From Thermoflexales bacterium (GTDB taxonomy: Bacteria; Chloroflexota; Anaerolineae; Fen-1058): a stretch of 13,407 bases of DNA. The position numbers were made by a program, and so were the translations under genes. Below, one piece after another: positions 6,477 through 13,407 of this stretch. The DNA lies in assembly GCA_016931085.1 (NCBI GenBank), contig JAFGFO010000021.1, positions 1 to 13,407 on the forward strand. The letters are read 5' to 3'. The notes below the pieces were generated by a model that made no database searches, had not been told where the DNA came from, and worked only from the letters and a program-made list of their open reading frames with translations. The first letter of the stretch is position 1, and every line of letters begins with the position of its first letter.

Positions 6477-7757
6477 GTGACTACCGACCTGGAACAAAGC
6501 TCTAGTAGAACTTCATTTATCGAGGCGCTCAAGCAACGTGAAGTGACGCTGCTCTTTATCGGCCAACTCCTGTCGCAGTTCGGTGACCAGTTCCTGGCCA
6601 TCGCCGGTTTCTCCATGATCATTCGCCTGAGCAGCTCGACCCTGCTGTTGAGCGGGTTGGCCTTGTCCTTCTCGCTGCCACAGTTGCTGCTGGGACTGCT
6701 GGGCGGGGTGTACGTGGACCGCTCGAACCGTAAGACGGTGATGATTGCTGCGGACGTGGCGCGCGGCTTGTTGGTGCTGCCGGTGCTGTGGGCCAACTCG
6801 CGCGGCGAGCTATGGGTGCTCTACCCCGTGGCGGCCAGCATGGTCGTGGCCGGGGTGTTCTTTTACCCCGCCCGTAACGCGATTATCCCGAACATTGTCG
6901 AGCCTAGGCTGCTGCTGGCGACCAATGTCCTCATCCAGGCCAGTTACATCCTGGCTCTCATCTTTGGGGCAACGGCGGCCGGGCTGGTCGTGGGCCAGTG
7001 GGGGCCTGACGTGGCCATCGTGTTCGACAGCGCCACGTTTTTCATTTCGGCCATCTGCATCGCCCTGATGCGCATCCCGGCCAACGCGCGCCAACAGGCC
7101 CAGACTCGTGCGCGCGCCGTACAGGCCGAGTTGGCTGAGGGCTTGCAGTATATCTGGCGCCATCCTTTCTTGAAACGCATCCTCATCATCACGGCCGTGG
7201 CCGCCCTGGGCATTAGCGCGATCATGATCTTGGGGATCAAGTGGCTGCAAGAGCTGCTCGGTCGCCAGGGCACCACACTGCAGCCGGAGACCGGTTTTGG
7301 GATCGCGATGGCGGCGATGGGCATGGGGGTAGCTTTAGGCGGGCTGTTCGTCCAACGCCTGGCGGATCGCCTGCCAGTCAACCAGGTGGTGGGCGCGTGT
7401 CTGAGCCTGGCTGGGGTGGCCATCATAAGCTTCGCGCTGGCGCCCACCTTTGTGCTGGTGCTGCCGGCGGCGGCCGCGCTTGGACTGTGCATCGTCGTGG
7501 CCCGCGCCGGCCTGGCCACGCTGACCCACCAACTGGTGCCCGACCACGTGCGGGGACGTGTGGAGAGCGCGGTGAACATGGTGGCCGGGGCGTCGATGGC
7601 GGCTGCTCAAGGACTGGCGGGCGTGTTGGCCGTCCCGTCTCTGCTGGGCGTGCAGGGTGTATTTGTGAGCGCCGGCGTGGTCACGTTCGTCGCCGGGCTG
7701 GGTACCTTTTACGCCCTGAACGGCGCAGCGCAAACCGCCAGCGTCCAGCAGACTTGA
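6477..7757 (+). CDS. Major facilitator superfamily efflux transporter (MFS_3 / macrolide-efflux-like)
   Basis: 426 residues, beginning with GTG. It is an inner-membrane protein with about 12 hydrophobic helices; the first starts near residue 22 after a short polar cytoplasmic tail. The MFS motif A between helices 2 and 3 is GGVYVDRSNRK (76-86), matching the G-x-x-x-D-R-x-x-R-K pattern. Overall style (FIGQLLSQFGDQF, PARNAIIPNIV, GLQYIWRHPFLKRI) fits the MefA/EntS-like exporters of drugs or siderophores, driven by the proton gradient. The substrate is unknown. The promoter at 6441-6469 indicates a leaderless message with GTG as the first codon. It is divergent from the MBL hydrolase and convergent with the histidine kinase; no partner gene on the same strand follows. 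Confidence 0.9.
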   Translation: MTTDLEQSSSRTSFIEALKQREVTLLFIGQLLSQFGDQFLAIAGFSMIIRLSSSTLLLSGLALSFSLPQLLLGLLGGVYVDRSNRKTVMIAADVARGLLVLPVLWANSRGELWVLYPVAASMVVAGVFFYPARNAIIPNIVEPRLLLATNVLIQASYILALIFGATAAGLVVGQWGPDVAIVFDSATFFISAICIALMRIPANARQQAQTRARAVQAELAEGLQYIWRHPFLKRILIITAVAALGISAIMILGIKWLQELLGRQGTTLQPETGFGIAMAAMGMGVALGGLFVQRLADRLPVNQVVGACLSLAGVAIISFALAPTFVLVLPAAAALGLCIVVARAGLATLTHQLVPDHVRGRVESAVNMVAGASMAAAQGLAGVLAVPSLLGVQGVFVSAGVVTFVAGLGTFYALNGAAQTASVQQT

Positions 7758-7781
7758 AAGGGCGCGGTGACCATCGTTTAA

Positions 7782-7795
7782 CCTTCCCGGGAAGG
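7782..7795. repeat. 14-bp perfect palindrome between convergent genes
   Basis: CCTTCCCGGGAAGG lies in the 47-base gap between the MFS stop and the histidine kinase stop. With no loop and no T run it is a poor intrinsic terminator. It could be a protein site or chance; no other termination signal is seen in the gap. Confidence 0.4.
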
Positions 7796-7804
7796 GAGCA
7801 GCCC

Positions 7805-9751
7805 TCAGGCGTTTTGAGACGCGTCCGGCTGCGTGGGCAGCAGCACGCTAAACGTGCTGCCCTGGCCGAGTACGCTTTCCACCCACACCCGCCCACCGTG
7901 TTTCTCGGCGATGGTGCGCACGATGGACAAGCCCAAACCCGTGCCTGAGATGCTCTCCGTCTCTTTGTTATTGACCCGGTAAAACTTGTCGAAAATGTGA
8001 GCTTGATCCTCAGCGGGGATGCCAATGCCGTTGTCGCTCACGGTGAGCATCAGGAAGTGCCGTTCCTGGCACAACCGGACGGCCAATTGGCCGCCGTTGG
8101 GGGTGTACTTGATGGCGTTGGTGAGCAAGTTCGTGACCAGTTGGAGCAAGCGCGCCGGCACGCCGATCAGGGGCGGCAAGCCAGGCTCGATCGTCAAGTG
8201 CAGGCTGTGCTTTTTCTCCTCAAGGGCCGCGTTCACATCTTCCACAGCTCGTTGGATAATGAGGTCCAAGCGGCAACGCTCTTTTTCCTGGTCCAAACCG
8301 GCCTCGATGCGACCCAGGTTGAGTAAATCGGTGATCAAATCGATGATCATCACCATGCTGCGCTCGATCCGCTCGACAAAGTCCACCTGGGTGTCATTCA
8401 GCGGGCCAACGCGTGATAAAAGCTCGACGTAGCCACGGATGGTTGTCAACGGCGTGCGCAGGTCGTGGCTGACCATGGCCACGAACTCGGACTTGATTCG
8501 ATCCAGCTCTTTCAGGGTGCTAATGTCGCGCATCACCGCCACACAGCCCAGGTCCTCGACCGTGCTGAGCTGGGCTTGCAGAGTGCGCCCGTCAGCCAAG
8601 GAGATTTCTGACACGAACGGGGAGCCTGGCGGTGGGAGGTGATCGAATAACTCGGCTAGGTTTTGCAGGCTGGTCGCCTCGCCGATGGGGCAGCCGATCA
8701 TCGACGCTTCGAAGCGAAAGGTGCGCCGGCCAGCGGGGTTACACAGGATGACTTGCTTGTCGTGATCCACGGCCACGATGGCATCTTCTGTGCCGCGCAA
8801 GGCGGCCTCTAGCTTGTGTCGCTCGGTCTCGATCGCCGTGAACAGACGCGCGTTCTCGATGGCGATGCCGGCATAGTCAGCCAGGGCGGACAGCAGGAAC
8901 ACGTCTCGCTCGCTAAAAGGGGTGTTGGCGATCTTGTTGGTCACACCCATCACGCCGATCACCCGGTCAGGCGGTGCTTTGAGCGGCACCATCAACAGCG
9001 ATTTGACCAGGTAGGAGGTTTGAATCTTGTGCACGTCGCCGCCGGCCAGCATAACCGGCCGGCCGGTGTTGACTACGCGCCCCAGCAAGTTGTCGTCTAC
9101 ACGCACCCGTAGCCCGCGCGCCGCGCGTTGATCCAGGTTCTTGGCCGCACGCAAATACAGTTCGTTGCTGGCTTCGTCGAGCAGCATCAGCGAGCCTTCT
9201 TCAGCCCGCGTGAGATAGACACACGCATCGACGATCTCGGCCAGCACGTGTTCCAGGTCCAGGTAAGCCGTGACCGTCTTGCCGACGTTGTACAGGGCGT
9301 TAAGCTCCTGGAGCTGGCGTTCCGCCTGGTTGCGGGCCTGGTTCAACTGCTCGATGATCTCATCTCGCTCGCGCTGGGCGCGGGGGCCGGCCAGGGCACG
9401 CTCCAACGCGTCCAGCAGCTCGTGGGCTTCGAACGGCTTGACCAACAAATCGCGCGCGCCACGCCGAAATGCCTCGACGACCCACGTTTCTGTCCGGCGC
9501 GTGCTGACCAGGATGACCGGCAGATCGCGTCCTCCCTGGCGCAGCTTGTCAAGCAGATCTGGCCCGCTCAGACCAGGCAACTGCATCGACAAAATCACCG
9601 CGTCTGGCGAATTTTCCTGCGCAGACCTCAGGCCAATTTCAGCGTCGGCGGCGCTCAGCACCGCATAGCCGGCCGGTGCCAAGATCGCCTCGACCATAAA
9701 GTCGCACGATTCTATGCTGCTGTCCAGGATCAAGACTAGCTCGCCTGCCAC
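7805..9751 (-). CDS. Soluble hybrid histidine kinase: degenerate receiver, GAF, PAS, HisKA, HATPase
   Basis: 648 residues from GTG 9751, preceded by AGGGGA. Domains in order: receiver-like fold (4-120), coiled coil (about 125-150), GAF (about 150-305), PAS (about 312-410), HisKA with phospho-accepting His429 in SHDLRTP, and HATPase with N box (TNLLTNAIKYT, Asn545), G1 DNGIG (573-577) and G2 GTGLGLSI (603-610). There is no TM segment, so it senses a cytoplasmic signal. The receiver lacks the phosphorylatable Asp: Ser55 occupies that place (PDAVILSMQLPG). Only one acidic-pocket residue remains (Asp10), while Ser83 and Lys105 are kept. It is therefore probably a pseudo-receiver used for binding or dimerisation. 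A separate response regulator must be its target; none is in the window. It lies 39 bases downstream of the PspC gene, likely in the same transcript. Confidence 0.93.
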   Translation of the reverse strand: MAGELVLILDSSIESCDFMVEAILAPAGYAVLSAADAEIGLRSAQENSPDAVILSMQLPGLSGPDLLDKLRQGGRDLPVILVSTRRTETWVVEAFRRGARDLLVKPFEAHELLDALERALAGPRAQRERDEIIEQLNQARNQAERQLQELNALYNVGKTVTAYLDLEHVLAEIVDACVYLTRAEEGSLMLLDEASNELYLRAAKNLDQRAARGLRVRVDDNLLGRVVNTGRPVMLAGGDVHKIQTSYLVKSLLMVPLKAPPDRVIGVMGVTNKIANTPFSERDVFLLSALADYAGIAIENARLFTAIETERHKLEAALRGTEDAIVAVDHDKQVILCNPAGRRTFRFEASMIGCPIGEATSLQNLAELFDHLPPPGSPFVSEISLADGRTLQAQLSTVEDLGCVAVMRDISTLKELDRIKSEFVAMVSHDLRTPLTTIRGYVELLSRVGPLNDTQVDFVERIERSMVMIIDLITDLLNLGRIEAGLDQEKERCRLDLIIQRAVEDVNAALEEKKHSLHLTIEPGLPPLIGVPARLLQLVTNLLTNAIKYTPNGGQLAVRLCQERHFLMLTVSDNGIGIPAEDQAHIFDKFYRVNNKETESISGTGLGLSIVRTIAEKHGGRVWVESVLGQGSTFSVLLPTQPDASQNA

Positions 9752-9765
9752 GTTATCCCCTATTT

Positions 9766-9795
9766 CGTAGGGGCGGTTCGCGAACCGCCCCTACG
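9766..9795. repeat. 30-bp perfect palindrome between pspC-like and histidine kinase genes
   Basis: CGTAGGGGCGGTTCG (9766-9780) is followed directly by its exact reverse complement (9781-9795), with no spacer. The right end includes the TAG stop codon of the PspC-domain gene (9791-9793), and the left end is 14 bases from the histidine kinase GTG. It has the look of the dispersed GTAGGGGCGG...CCGCCCCTAC palindromes I associate with Chloroflexota and cyanobacterial genomes (from memory). In RNA it would form a GC-rich hairpin separating two coding regions, without a T run. Confidence 0.88.
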
Positions 9796-10129
9796 CGACT
9801 TTGTCCGGCTCAACGCTCTCTTCTAGCTCGGCCTCCGCGAGCGTGGGTTCAACCCCTTCCTGGTCAACCTGGTTGTCGGCTGTCTCCTGACCGGCCTGGC
9901 CGTTCGCGTCCTCTTCGAGCGCGCCATTAGGCAGTGGTGCGCCATTGCCCAATGGCATGACGATCATCAGCACCAGGTAAAGCAGTATGCCGGACCCAAA
10001 GCCAGCCAACACGGCCGCCACAAACAACAGGCGAATCAGGGTCGGGTCGATGTCCAGGTATTCACCCAGGCCGCCGCAGACGCCGGCGACCATTCTGTCT
10101 TTGCTGCTGCGATACAGTCTACGTGTCAT
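9791..10129 (-). CDS. PspC-domain membrane protein
   Basis: 112 residues. The N-terminal 60 residues are a PspC domain: RRLYRSSKDRMVAGVCGGLG, then EYLDIDPTLIRLLFV leading into hydrophobic helices (about 32-58) ending in MIVMPLG. The remainder is an acidic, low-complexity tail (about 65-112) rich in Glu, Asp and Gln. PspC proteins are inner-membrane components of envelope-stress (phage-shock-type) responses in proteobacteria; in other phyla the domain is common and its role is less clear. The start is ATG 10129, with AAAGGA six bases ahead; an upstream in-frame TTG at 10144 would overlap that ribosome site. The message has its own promoter (10198-10206) and a hairpin in the leader. The histidine kinase follows, suggesting joint membrane-stress sensing (inference). 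Confidence 0.9.
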   Translation of the reverse strand: MTRRLYRSSKDRMVAGVCGGLGEYLDIDPTLIRLLFVAAVLAGFGSGILLYLVLMIVMPLGNGAPLPNGALEEDANGQAGQETADNQVDQEGVEPTLAEAELEESVEPDKVA

Positions 10130-10145
10130 AGTCAGTCCTTTCAAT

Positions 10146-10165
10146 CTGGCGCATACACGCGCCAG
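10146..10165 (-). promoter_or_regulatory. Leader hairpin just upstream of pspC-like ribosome binding site
   Basis: CTGGCGC (10146-10152) and GCGCCAG (10159-10165) are perfect 7-bp arms around a six-base loop. They lie inside the predicted 5' leader, five bases upstream of the AAAGGA ribosome site (10141-10136). A stem at this place could stabilise the mRNA or affect access to the start. No known riboswitch pattern is recognised. Confidence 0.45.
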
Positions 10166-10197
10166 GCTGCGGCAACTCGCACGAGCCCCTTCCTAGC

Positions 10198-10206
10198 ATT
10201 ATATCA
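10198..10206 (-). promoter_or_regulatory. Promoter of the pspC-like / histidine kinase transcript
   Basis: The minus strand reads TGATATAAT, a TGn-extended -10 with hexamer TATAAT at 10203-10198. Predicted +1 is near 10191, giving a leader of about 62 bases to ATG 10129. No good -35 is seen. It is placed between the preceding small membrane gene and pspC, so it starts a new transcript. Confidence 0.6.
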
Positions 10207-10212
10207 CTTTTT

Positions 10213-10252
10213 TGGTTTCAGGTTCCAGCTTTCAGGCTGCAAGCTGAAACCA
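10213..10252. repeat. Nested inverted repeat after the small membrane gene
   Basis: TGGTTTCAG (10213-10221) pairs with CTGAAACCA (10244-10252). A second option, CAGCTT (10226-10231) with AAGCTG (10241-10246), shares part of the right arm, so two alternative hairpins are possible. It begins right after the stop of the 60-residue gene. There is no T run downstream on the minus strand (an A run follows instead), so termination is unproven. The string TTTCAGGTTCCAGCTTTCAG resembles tandemly drifting TTTCAG words. Confidence 0.5.
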
Positions 10253-10253
10253 T

Positions 10254-10436
10254 TTATGGCAGTCCCGTTTGCCAGAGGTAAACCACCAGCACGGCCACGA
10301 TCACGGCCGCGCTGGCGGCTGCCAGGCAGCCCAAGCAGGCTTTCACGCTGCGGTAGATGATCCCAATCACCGCACTGACGATCACCGATATGGCCAGGAT
10401 GGCCACCGCGGCCGTGGCCAGTTGTTGAAGGTCCAT
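10254..10436 (-). CDS. Small two-TM membrane protein, 60 aa, function unknown
   Basis: The gene starts at ATG 10436 with AGAGGT a few bases upstream. This ribosome site overlaps the stop codon (10445-10447) of the preceding PA14 gene, so the two are probably co-translated. The protein has two hydrophobic helices (about residues 6-28 and 33-55), joined by the short polar turn YRSVKA, and a CLGC cysteine pair near residues 34-37 at the start of the second helix. It is Ala/Val/Ile-rich with no recognised family. The good start site, tight spacing and clean membrane topology make it a likely real gene despite its size. Confidence 0.7.
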   Translation of the reverse strand: MDLQQLATAAVAILAISVIVSAVIGIIYRSVKACLGCLAAASAAVIVAVLVVYLWQTGLP

Positions 10437-10444
10437 GCCTACCT

Positions 10445-12106
10445 CTAATTCCCGCGCCAGACCCACTTGAGCGCGTCAAAGCCAATGTTGCGCGAGCCGG
10501 CCGTTTCCTCGGTGACGCCGTCCAGGTGGACGAACTCGGTGCCGTTCGCGTTAAAGCCATAGGTCCCCAGACTAACCCAACGCCCGGCGTTTTTGCGCTG
10601 GTCGACGGTGATGGTCGTGACATCGCCCTCGTGCTTGACGTAGTAGAGCGCTTTTTGGGTGGCGTTGGACACGGAGGGAACGTAGGCGAACACCTCGTAG
10701 CGGCCCAGGCGCGGAAGCGAGGGCGTCCAGCGTGCCCACCAGCCGGCGCGATTGCTCGCCCGCCACGAGCGCTGGCCGTAGCCGGAGCGGACGAGCGTCC
10801 AGCCGGATTCGTCTCCGCCGCGCACAAAGCCGGCGTCCGTGTCGTCGATCAACGCCTGGGTACTGCTCGTGTTGGCGCGCTGCCAATCCAGGCGGATGCG
10901 AGCAAAGCCGGTGTGCTCGTAATATTCCACCTTGATGGTGTGCGTCCCGGCCGCCAGTTGGCGGTCGAGGAGGTAGCTTTGTGAATCGCTGCGATGCCAC
11001 TCGTCCAGCACCAATTGGTCGTCGATCCACATCCGGATGCCGTCGTCAACCAACGCGGAGAAGCGATAATAGCCGGCTGGCGAGAAATAAGCGCTGCGCG
11101 TCCAGCGCACGGAGAAAAAGTCGGACGGCAGGCCAATGCCGGGGGCGGCGTCGCTCCAGTTAAGGTCCAAGCTCTTGTCGTCGCGCACCATGATCGCGCC
11201 GCCGCTCAGGTCGGCCGTGGCGTAATACTCGCCGCGCCAGCCGGTGATCTTGGGCGGGGGTGGTTGGGCCGGCTGCCAGACCAGCCGCAGGCTGGCATCG
11301 TGGTACGTTTCATAATATTCGACCTTGATCTGGTGACTGCCGGCACTCACGCTGGTCGTGCCGCTGTGAGTCGTCTTGTCCGTTTCGTGCCACTGGTCGA
11401 TCACCAGCCCGCCATCGACCCACAGCCGCACCCCGCCCTGGGTGGTCAGGTCGAAGCGGTAGGTCCCAGTGGTCATGAACACGTCGCGCGTAAAGCGGGC
11501 CGAAAACCAATTGCGGTGAAACCATTCACCTGGCGAGCCGCCGCCCCAGTCCACGTCCAGTGTTTCCAGGTAATCGACCTTGCCCGGCGAGCCGTCGAGA
11601 TCGACGTTGGTAAAGTATTCGGCATACCACAGCTTGGTCGCTTCGGGCTGGTAGATCACCTTGGCAGTGGCGGCGCCCGCGTGCTCGTAATACTCCACCT
11701 TCAAGCGGTGCTCGCCACCGGACAGGATGATATCGGTCATCGTCCAGGCATCTTGCCGGTCGTGCCACTGGTCGATGATCAGCAGATCGTCCACCCACAC
11801 CCGTATGCCATCGTCCGAGCTGATGTAAAAGCGATAGTTGCCGGACCAATCCAGCCTGACCGTGCGTGTCCAGCGCGCCGAAAAGTTGTCGGCGCTCACT
11901 CCTGGCGCCGGCGCGCGCGTGCTCCACTCGAAGCGGATGGCATTGTCGTAGCGCGTCACGGCCGGGCTGCCGGACAGGGTCGGATTGTTAAAGTACTCGG
12001 CGTACCAGGCGCTGTCTTCCCTGAGCGGCGCCGCCAGCGCCACCTGCCAGGGCAACGCCGCCATCCCAGTTGCCAACACCAGGAAAATACCCAGAAACTT
12101 TTTCAT
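10445..12106 (-). CDS. Secreted protein: three PA14 domains plus golvesin/xanthan-lyase-type C-terminal domain
   Basis: 553 residues from ATG 12106, with a strong GGAGG ribosome site; the open frame runs 112 codons further upstream but only as an overlap with the previous gene. A Sec signal peptide is clear: MKK, hydrophobic core, then a likely cut after ALA (about residue 25). Three tandem PA14 modules follow (about 34-155, 160-280, 290-410), each opening WYAEYF or WRGEYY and carrying a DDGIRVWVDD-like core plus a KVEYYE signature. Residues about 418-551 match the golvesin/xanthan lyase CBM-like domain (AGRWVSLGTYGFNANG, IGFDALKWV). PA14 domains commonly bind carbohydrates. No catalytic domain, anchor or LPXTG-type signal is seen, so it is probably a secreted glycan-binding or matrix protein. 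It starts 28 bases after the RACo-like stop and is followed by the small membrane gene. Confidence 0.9.
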   Translation of the reverse strand: MKKFLGIFLVLATGMAALPWQVALAAPLREDSAWYAEYFNNPTLSGSPAVTRYDNAIRFEWSTRAPAPGVSADNFSARWTRTVRLDWSGNYRFYISSDDGIRVWVDDLLIIDQWHDRQDAWTMTDIILSGGEHRLKVEYYEHAGAATAKVIYQPEATKLWYAEYFTNVDLDGSPGKVDYLETLDVDWGGGSPGEWFHRNWFSARFTRDVFMTTGTYRFDLTTQGGVRLWVDGGLVIDQWHETDKTTHSGTTSVSAGSHQIKVEYYETYHDASLRLVWQPAQPPPPKITGWRGEYYATADLSGGAIMVRDDKSLDLNWSDAAPGIGLPSDFFSVRWTRSAYFSPAGYYRFSALVDDGIRMWIDDQLVLDEWHRSDSQSYLLDRQLAAGTHTIKVEYYEHTGFARIRLDWQRANTSSTQALIDDTDAGFVRGGDESGWTLVRSGYGQRSWRASNRAGWWARWTPSLPRLGRYEVFAYVPSVSNATQKALYYVKHEGDVTTITVDQRKNAGRWVSLGTYGFNANGTEFVHLDGVTEETAGSRNIGFDALKWVWRGN

Positions 12107-12134
12107 CTCGTGCCTCCTATTCTGAGAACAGACC

Positions 12135-13407
12135 CTAAGGGTCTTGGCTGGCTCGCGCCTGGCGGGTGCGCAGCGCCTGCTCCACCGAAGGAAAGCGGGA
12201 CAAGTCCGTATGCGGGATGAAGGAAGCGGCCATAAACTCGTTATAAAACGCATTGTCGGCTGACAATTCGAGATAGGTAAGCTGGCTGGCGGCCTGGGCC
12301 ACTCGCTGGCGGGCCTCGCGTGAAAGCAAGGCTTGATACGTCCCCAATACACTCGTGTTGCCCAAAAAGCGGAAACGCTCCCACGGCTTGTCGGGAAGCA
12401 TGCCGATCGTGATGGCTTTTTCGACGTTGATGTAGCTGCCAAAAGCGCCGGCGATCAACACCTCGGCCACGTCGTTCTCCAAGGACAGGCCGACACTGTG
12501 GCTCAGCACCGAAAAGCCGGCGTAAATGGCGGCCTTGGTGCGTATCAGGTTGTCGATATCCACCTTGGTGATCGTGATGTCGCGCCCGTCGGCCGAGTCG
12601 CTGCCCCAGGCCAGGACATACTCGCCGCCGTGCTCGCCAGGGCGTACGCGCTTGGTCGGCAGATCCAGGTTAACGCTGCCGGCCTTGTCGATGATGCCCG
12701 TGATAAACAATTCGGCCAGCAGCGCGATCAGCCCGCTGCCGCAAATGCCGCGCGGCTTTTCATTGCCGATGACGCGCATGGAAGGCTCGAAAGTCTTTCC
12801 GTCGATCCAGACCTCCTCGATAGCGCCGCGAGTGGCGCGCATGCCGTGCGTGACTCCCGCGCCCTCAAAGGCCGGGCCGGCGCTGGCTGCACACGAGATC
12901 AGCCAACTGCCGTCCCCCAGGGCGATTTCCGCATTCGTGCCGCAGTCCAGGAACAGTTTCAAGCTGCCGATCTCCGCCATTCCCGAGCTGATCATGCCGG
13001 CCGTGATGTCCGCCCCAACGTAGGAGGCCACGCCGGGCAGGCAGTCTAGCGTGGCCTGCGGGTGAATGGCCAGGCCCACCTCGCCGGCCACCAACTGTGG
13101 GACGTGGTTGACGGTCGGCACGAAGGGGCTTTTGCGGATCACGTCGGGCGGCATGGCCAAAAAGATGTGCATCATGGTTGTGTTGCCGGCCACGCTGGCC
13201 TTGTAGATGTCGGCCGGCTCGATGTGGTTGCGGCGAGCCAGGCGCTCGATCAGCCGGTTGAGCGTTTCCAACACCAGCCCTTGCAGCTCGGACAAGCCGC
13301 CGTCCTTGTTGGCATAGATAATGCGGCTGATCACGTCTTCGCCGCGCTTGACCTGCCCGTTGTAATCGGCGGCGGTGTCCACCACCTCGCCGCTGACCAG
13401 GTTGACC
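12135..13407 (-). CDS. RACo-like corrinoid protein activator (ASKHA ATPase domain), 5' end outside window
   Basis: 423 residues of the C-terminal part are visible; the frame is open to the window edge (VNLVSGEVVDTAADYN), so the true start lies beyond. The family (RACo, RamA-like, DUF4445) uses ATP to drive reductive reactivation of corrinoid Co(II) proteins in methyl-transfer or acetyl-CoA pathways. Full-length members have an N-terminal 2Fe-2S ferredoxin domain, a linker and this actin-like domain. Landmarks: SVAGNTTMMHIFL, YVGADITAGM, FLDCGTNAEIAL (the ASKHA phosphate loop), GICGSGLIALLAEL and AGAFGSYINVEKAITIGMLP. I cannot confirm the 2Fe-2S domain from here. A corrinoid partner or methyltransferase is expected in the sequence to the right of the window. 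The PA14 gene follows closely, an odd companion. Confidence 0.92.
   Translation of the reverse strand, partial: VNLVSGEVVDTAADYNGQVKRGEDVISRIIYANKDGGLSELQGLVLETLNRLIERLARRNHIEPADIYKASVAGNTTMMHIFLAMPPDVIRKSPFVPTVNHVPQLVAGEVGLAIHPQATLDCLPGVASYVGADITAGMISSGMAEIGSLKLFLDCGTNAEIALGDGSWLISCAASAGPAFEGAGVTHGMRATRGAIEEVWIDGKTFEPSMRVIGNEKPRGICGSGLIALLAELFITGIIDKAGSVNLDLPTKRVRPGEHGGEYVLAWGSDSADGRDITITKVDIDNLIRTKAAIYAGFSVLSHSVGLSLENDVAEVLIAGAFGSYINVEKAITIGMLPDKPWERFRFLGNTSVLGTYQALLSREARQRVAQAASQLTYLELSADNAFYNEFMAASFIPHTDLSRFPSVEQALRTRQARASQDP

Noticed and set aside
12131..12143. GACCCT-A-AGGGTC palindrome at the RACo-like stop codon
   Set aside because: Only six base pairs with a one-base centre, partly formed by the stop codon; too short for a hairpin and probably chance.
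10994..12220. 408-codon plus-strand frame opposite the PA14 gene
   Set aside because: It is antisense to the PA14 and RACo-like genes, with no recognisable domain or start signal.
12107..12442. 112-residue N-terminal extension of the PA14 protein
   Set aside because: It overlaps the RACo-like coding sequence in another frame, whereas ATG 12106 has GGAGG and begins a textbook signal peptide.
1..13407. CRISPR array, insertion sequence, prophage or integrative element at the tRNA
   Set aside because: No regularly spaced repeats, transposase, integrase or terminal repeats are seen, and no second copy of the tRNA 3' end is visible in the window to mark an attachment site.

Overview
The window reads as ordinary chromosome from a GC-rich anaerobic or facultatively anaerobic bacterium. 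The best guess is Chloroflexota (Anaerolineae-like). This rests on a corrinoid-protein activator (RACo type), Ser/Thr kinases and secreted proteins with Pro/Thr-rich linkers, perfect 30-bp intergenic palindromes of the GTAGGGGCGG type, and extended -10 promoters of the TGTGGTATAAT type. The taxonomic call is an inference from gene content and style, not from a marker gene.

Layout. Positions 1-87 hold a tRNA-Leu(CAG), missing its first base, followed by a strong intrinsic terminator. Positions 117-464 have no convincing gene. A very large minus-strand gene (465-3638) encodes a cytoplasmic Ser/Thr kinase joined through a long charged helix, one membrane segment and a Pro/Thr linker to an extracytoplasmic oligopeptide-binding (SBP family 5) domain. 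Divergent from it is a coupled plus-strand pair (3743-5550): a PHP-family phosphoesterase and a DegV/FakB-type fatty-acid-binding protein. The DegV gene runs 25 nt into the end of a convergent metallo-beta-lactamase-fold hydrolase (5526-6413, minus). That hydrolase is divergent from an MFS efflux protein (6477-7757, plus). Both genes of this divergent pair look leaderless.

The remainder is on the minus strand. Reading in transcription order from the right edge: a 5'-truncated RACo-like protein (12135-13407), a secreted protein with three PA14 domains and a golvesin/xanthan-lyase-type C-terminal domain (10445-12106), and a 60-residue two-TM protein (10254-10436). These three are spaced like one operon. 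A new promoter then precedes a PspC-domain protein (9791-10129) and a soluble hybrid sensor histidine kinase (7805-9751), whose N-terminal receiver domain has lost its phosphoacceptor aspartate.

How the genes may work together. There is no single metabolic pathway. The strongest theme is sensing: a one-piece transmembrane kinase with a solute-binding-protein ectodomain, a GAF/PAS histidine kinase next to an envelope-stress-type PspC protein, and a secreted PA14 protein. I see no CRISPR array, insertion sequence, integrase or phage gene. The most unusual object is the kinase-SBP fusion. Next come the promoter architecture (an identical 15-bp promoter element upstream of two separate genes, and leaderless starts) and the degenerate receiver.
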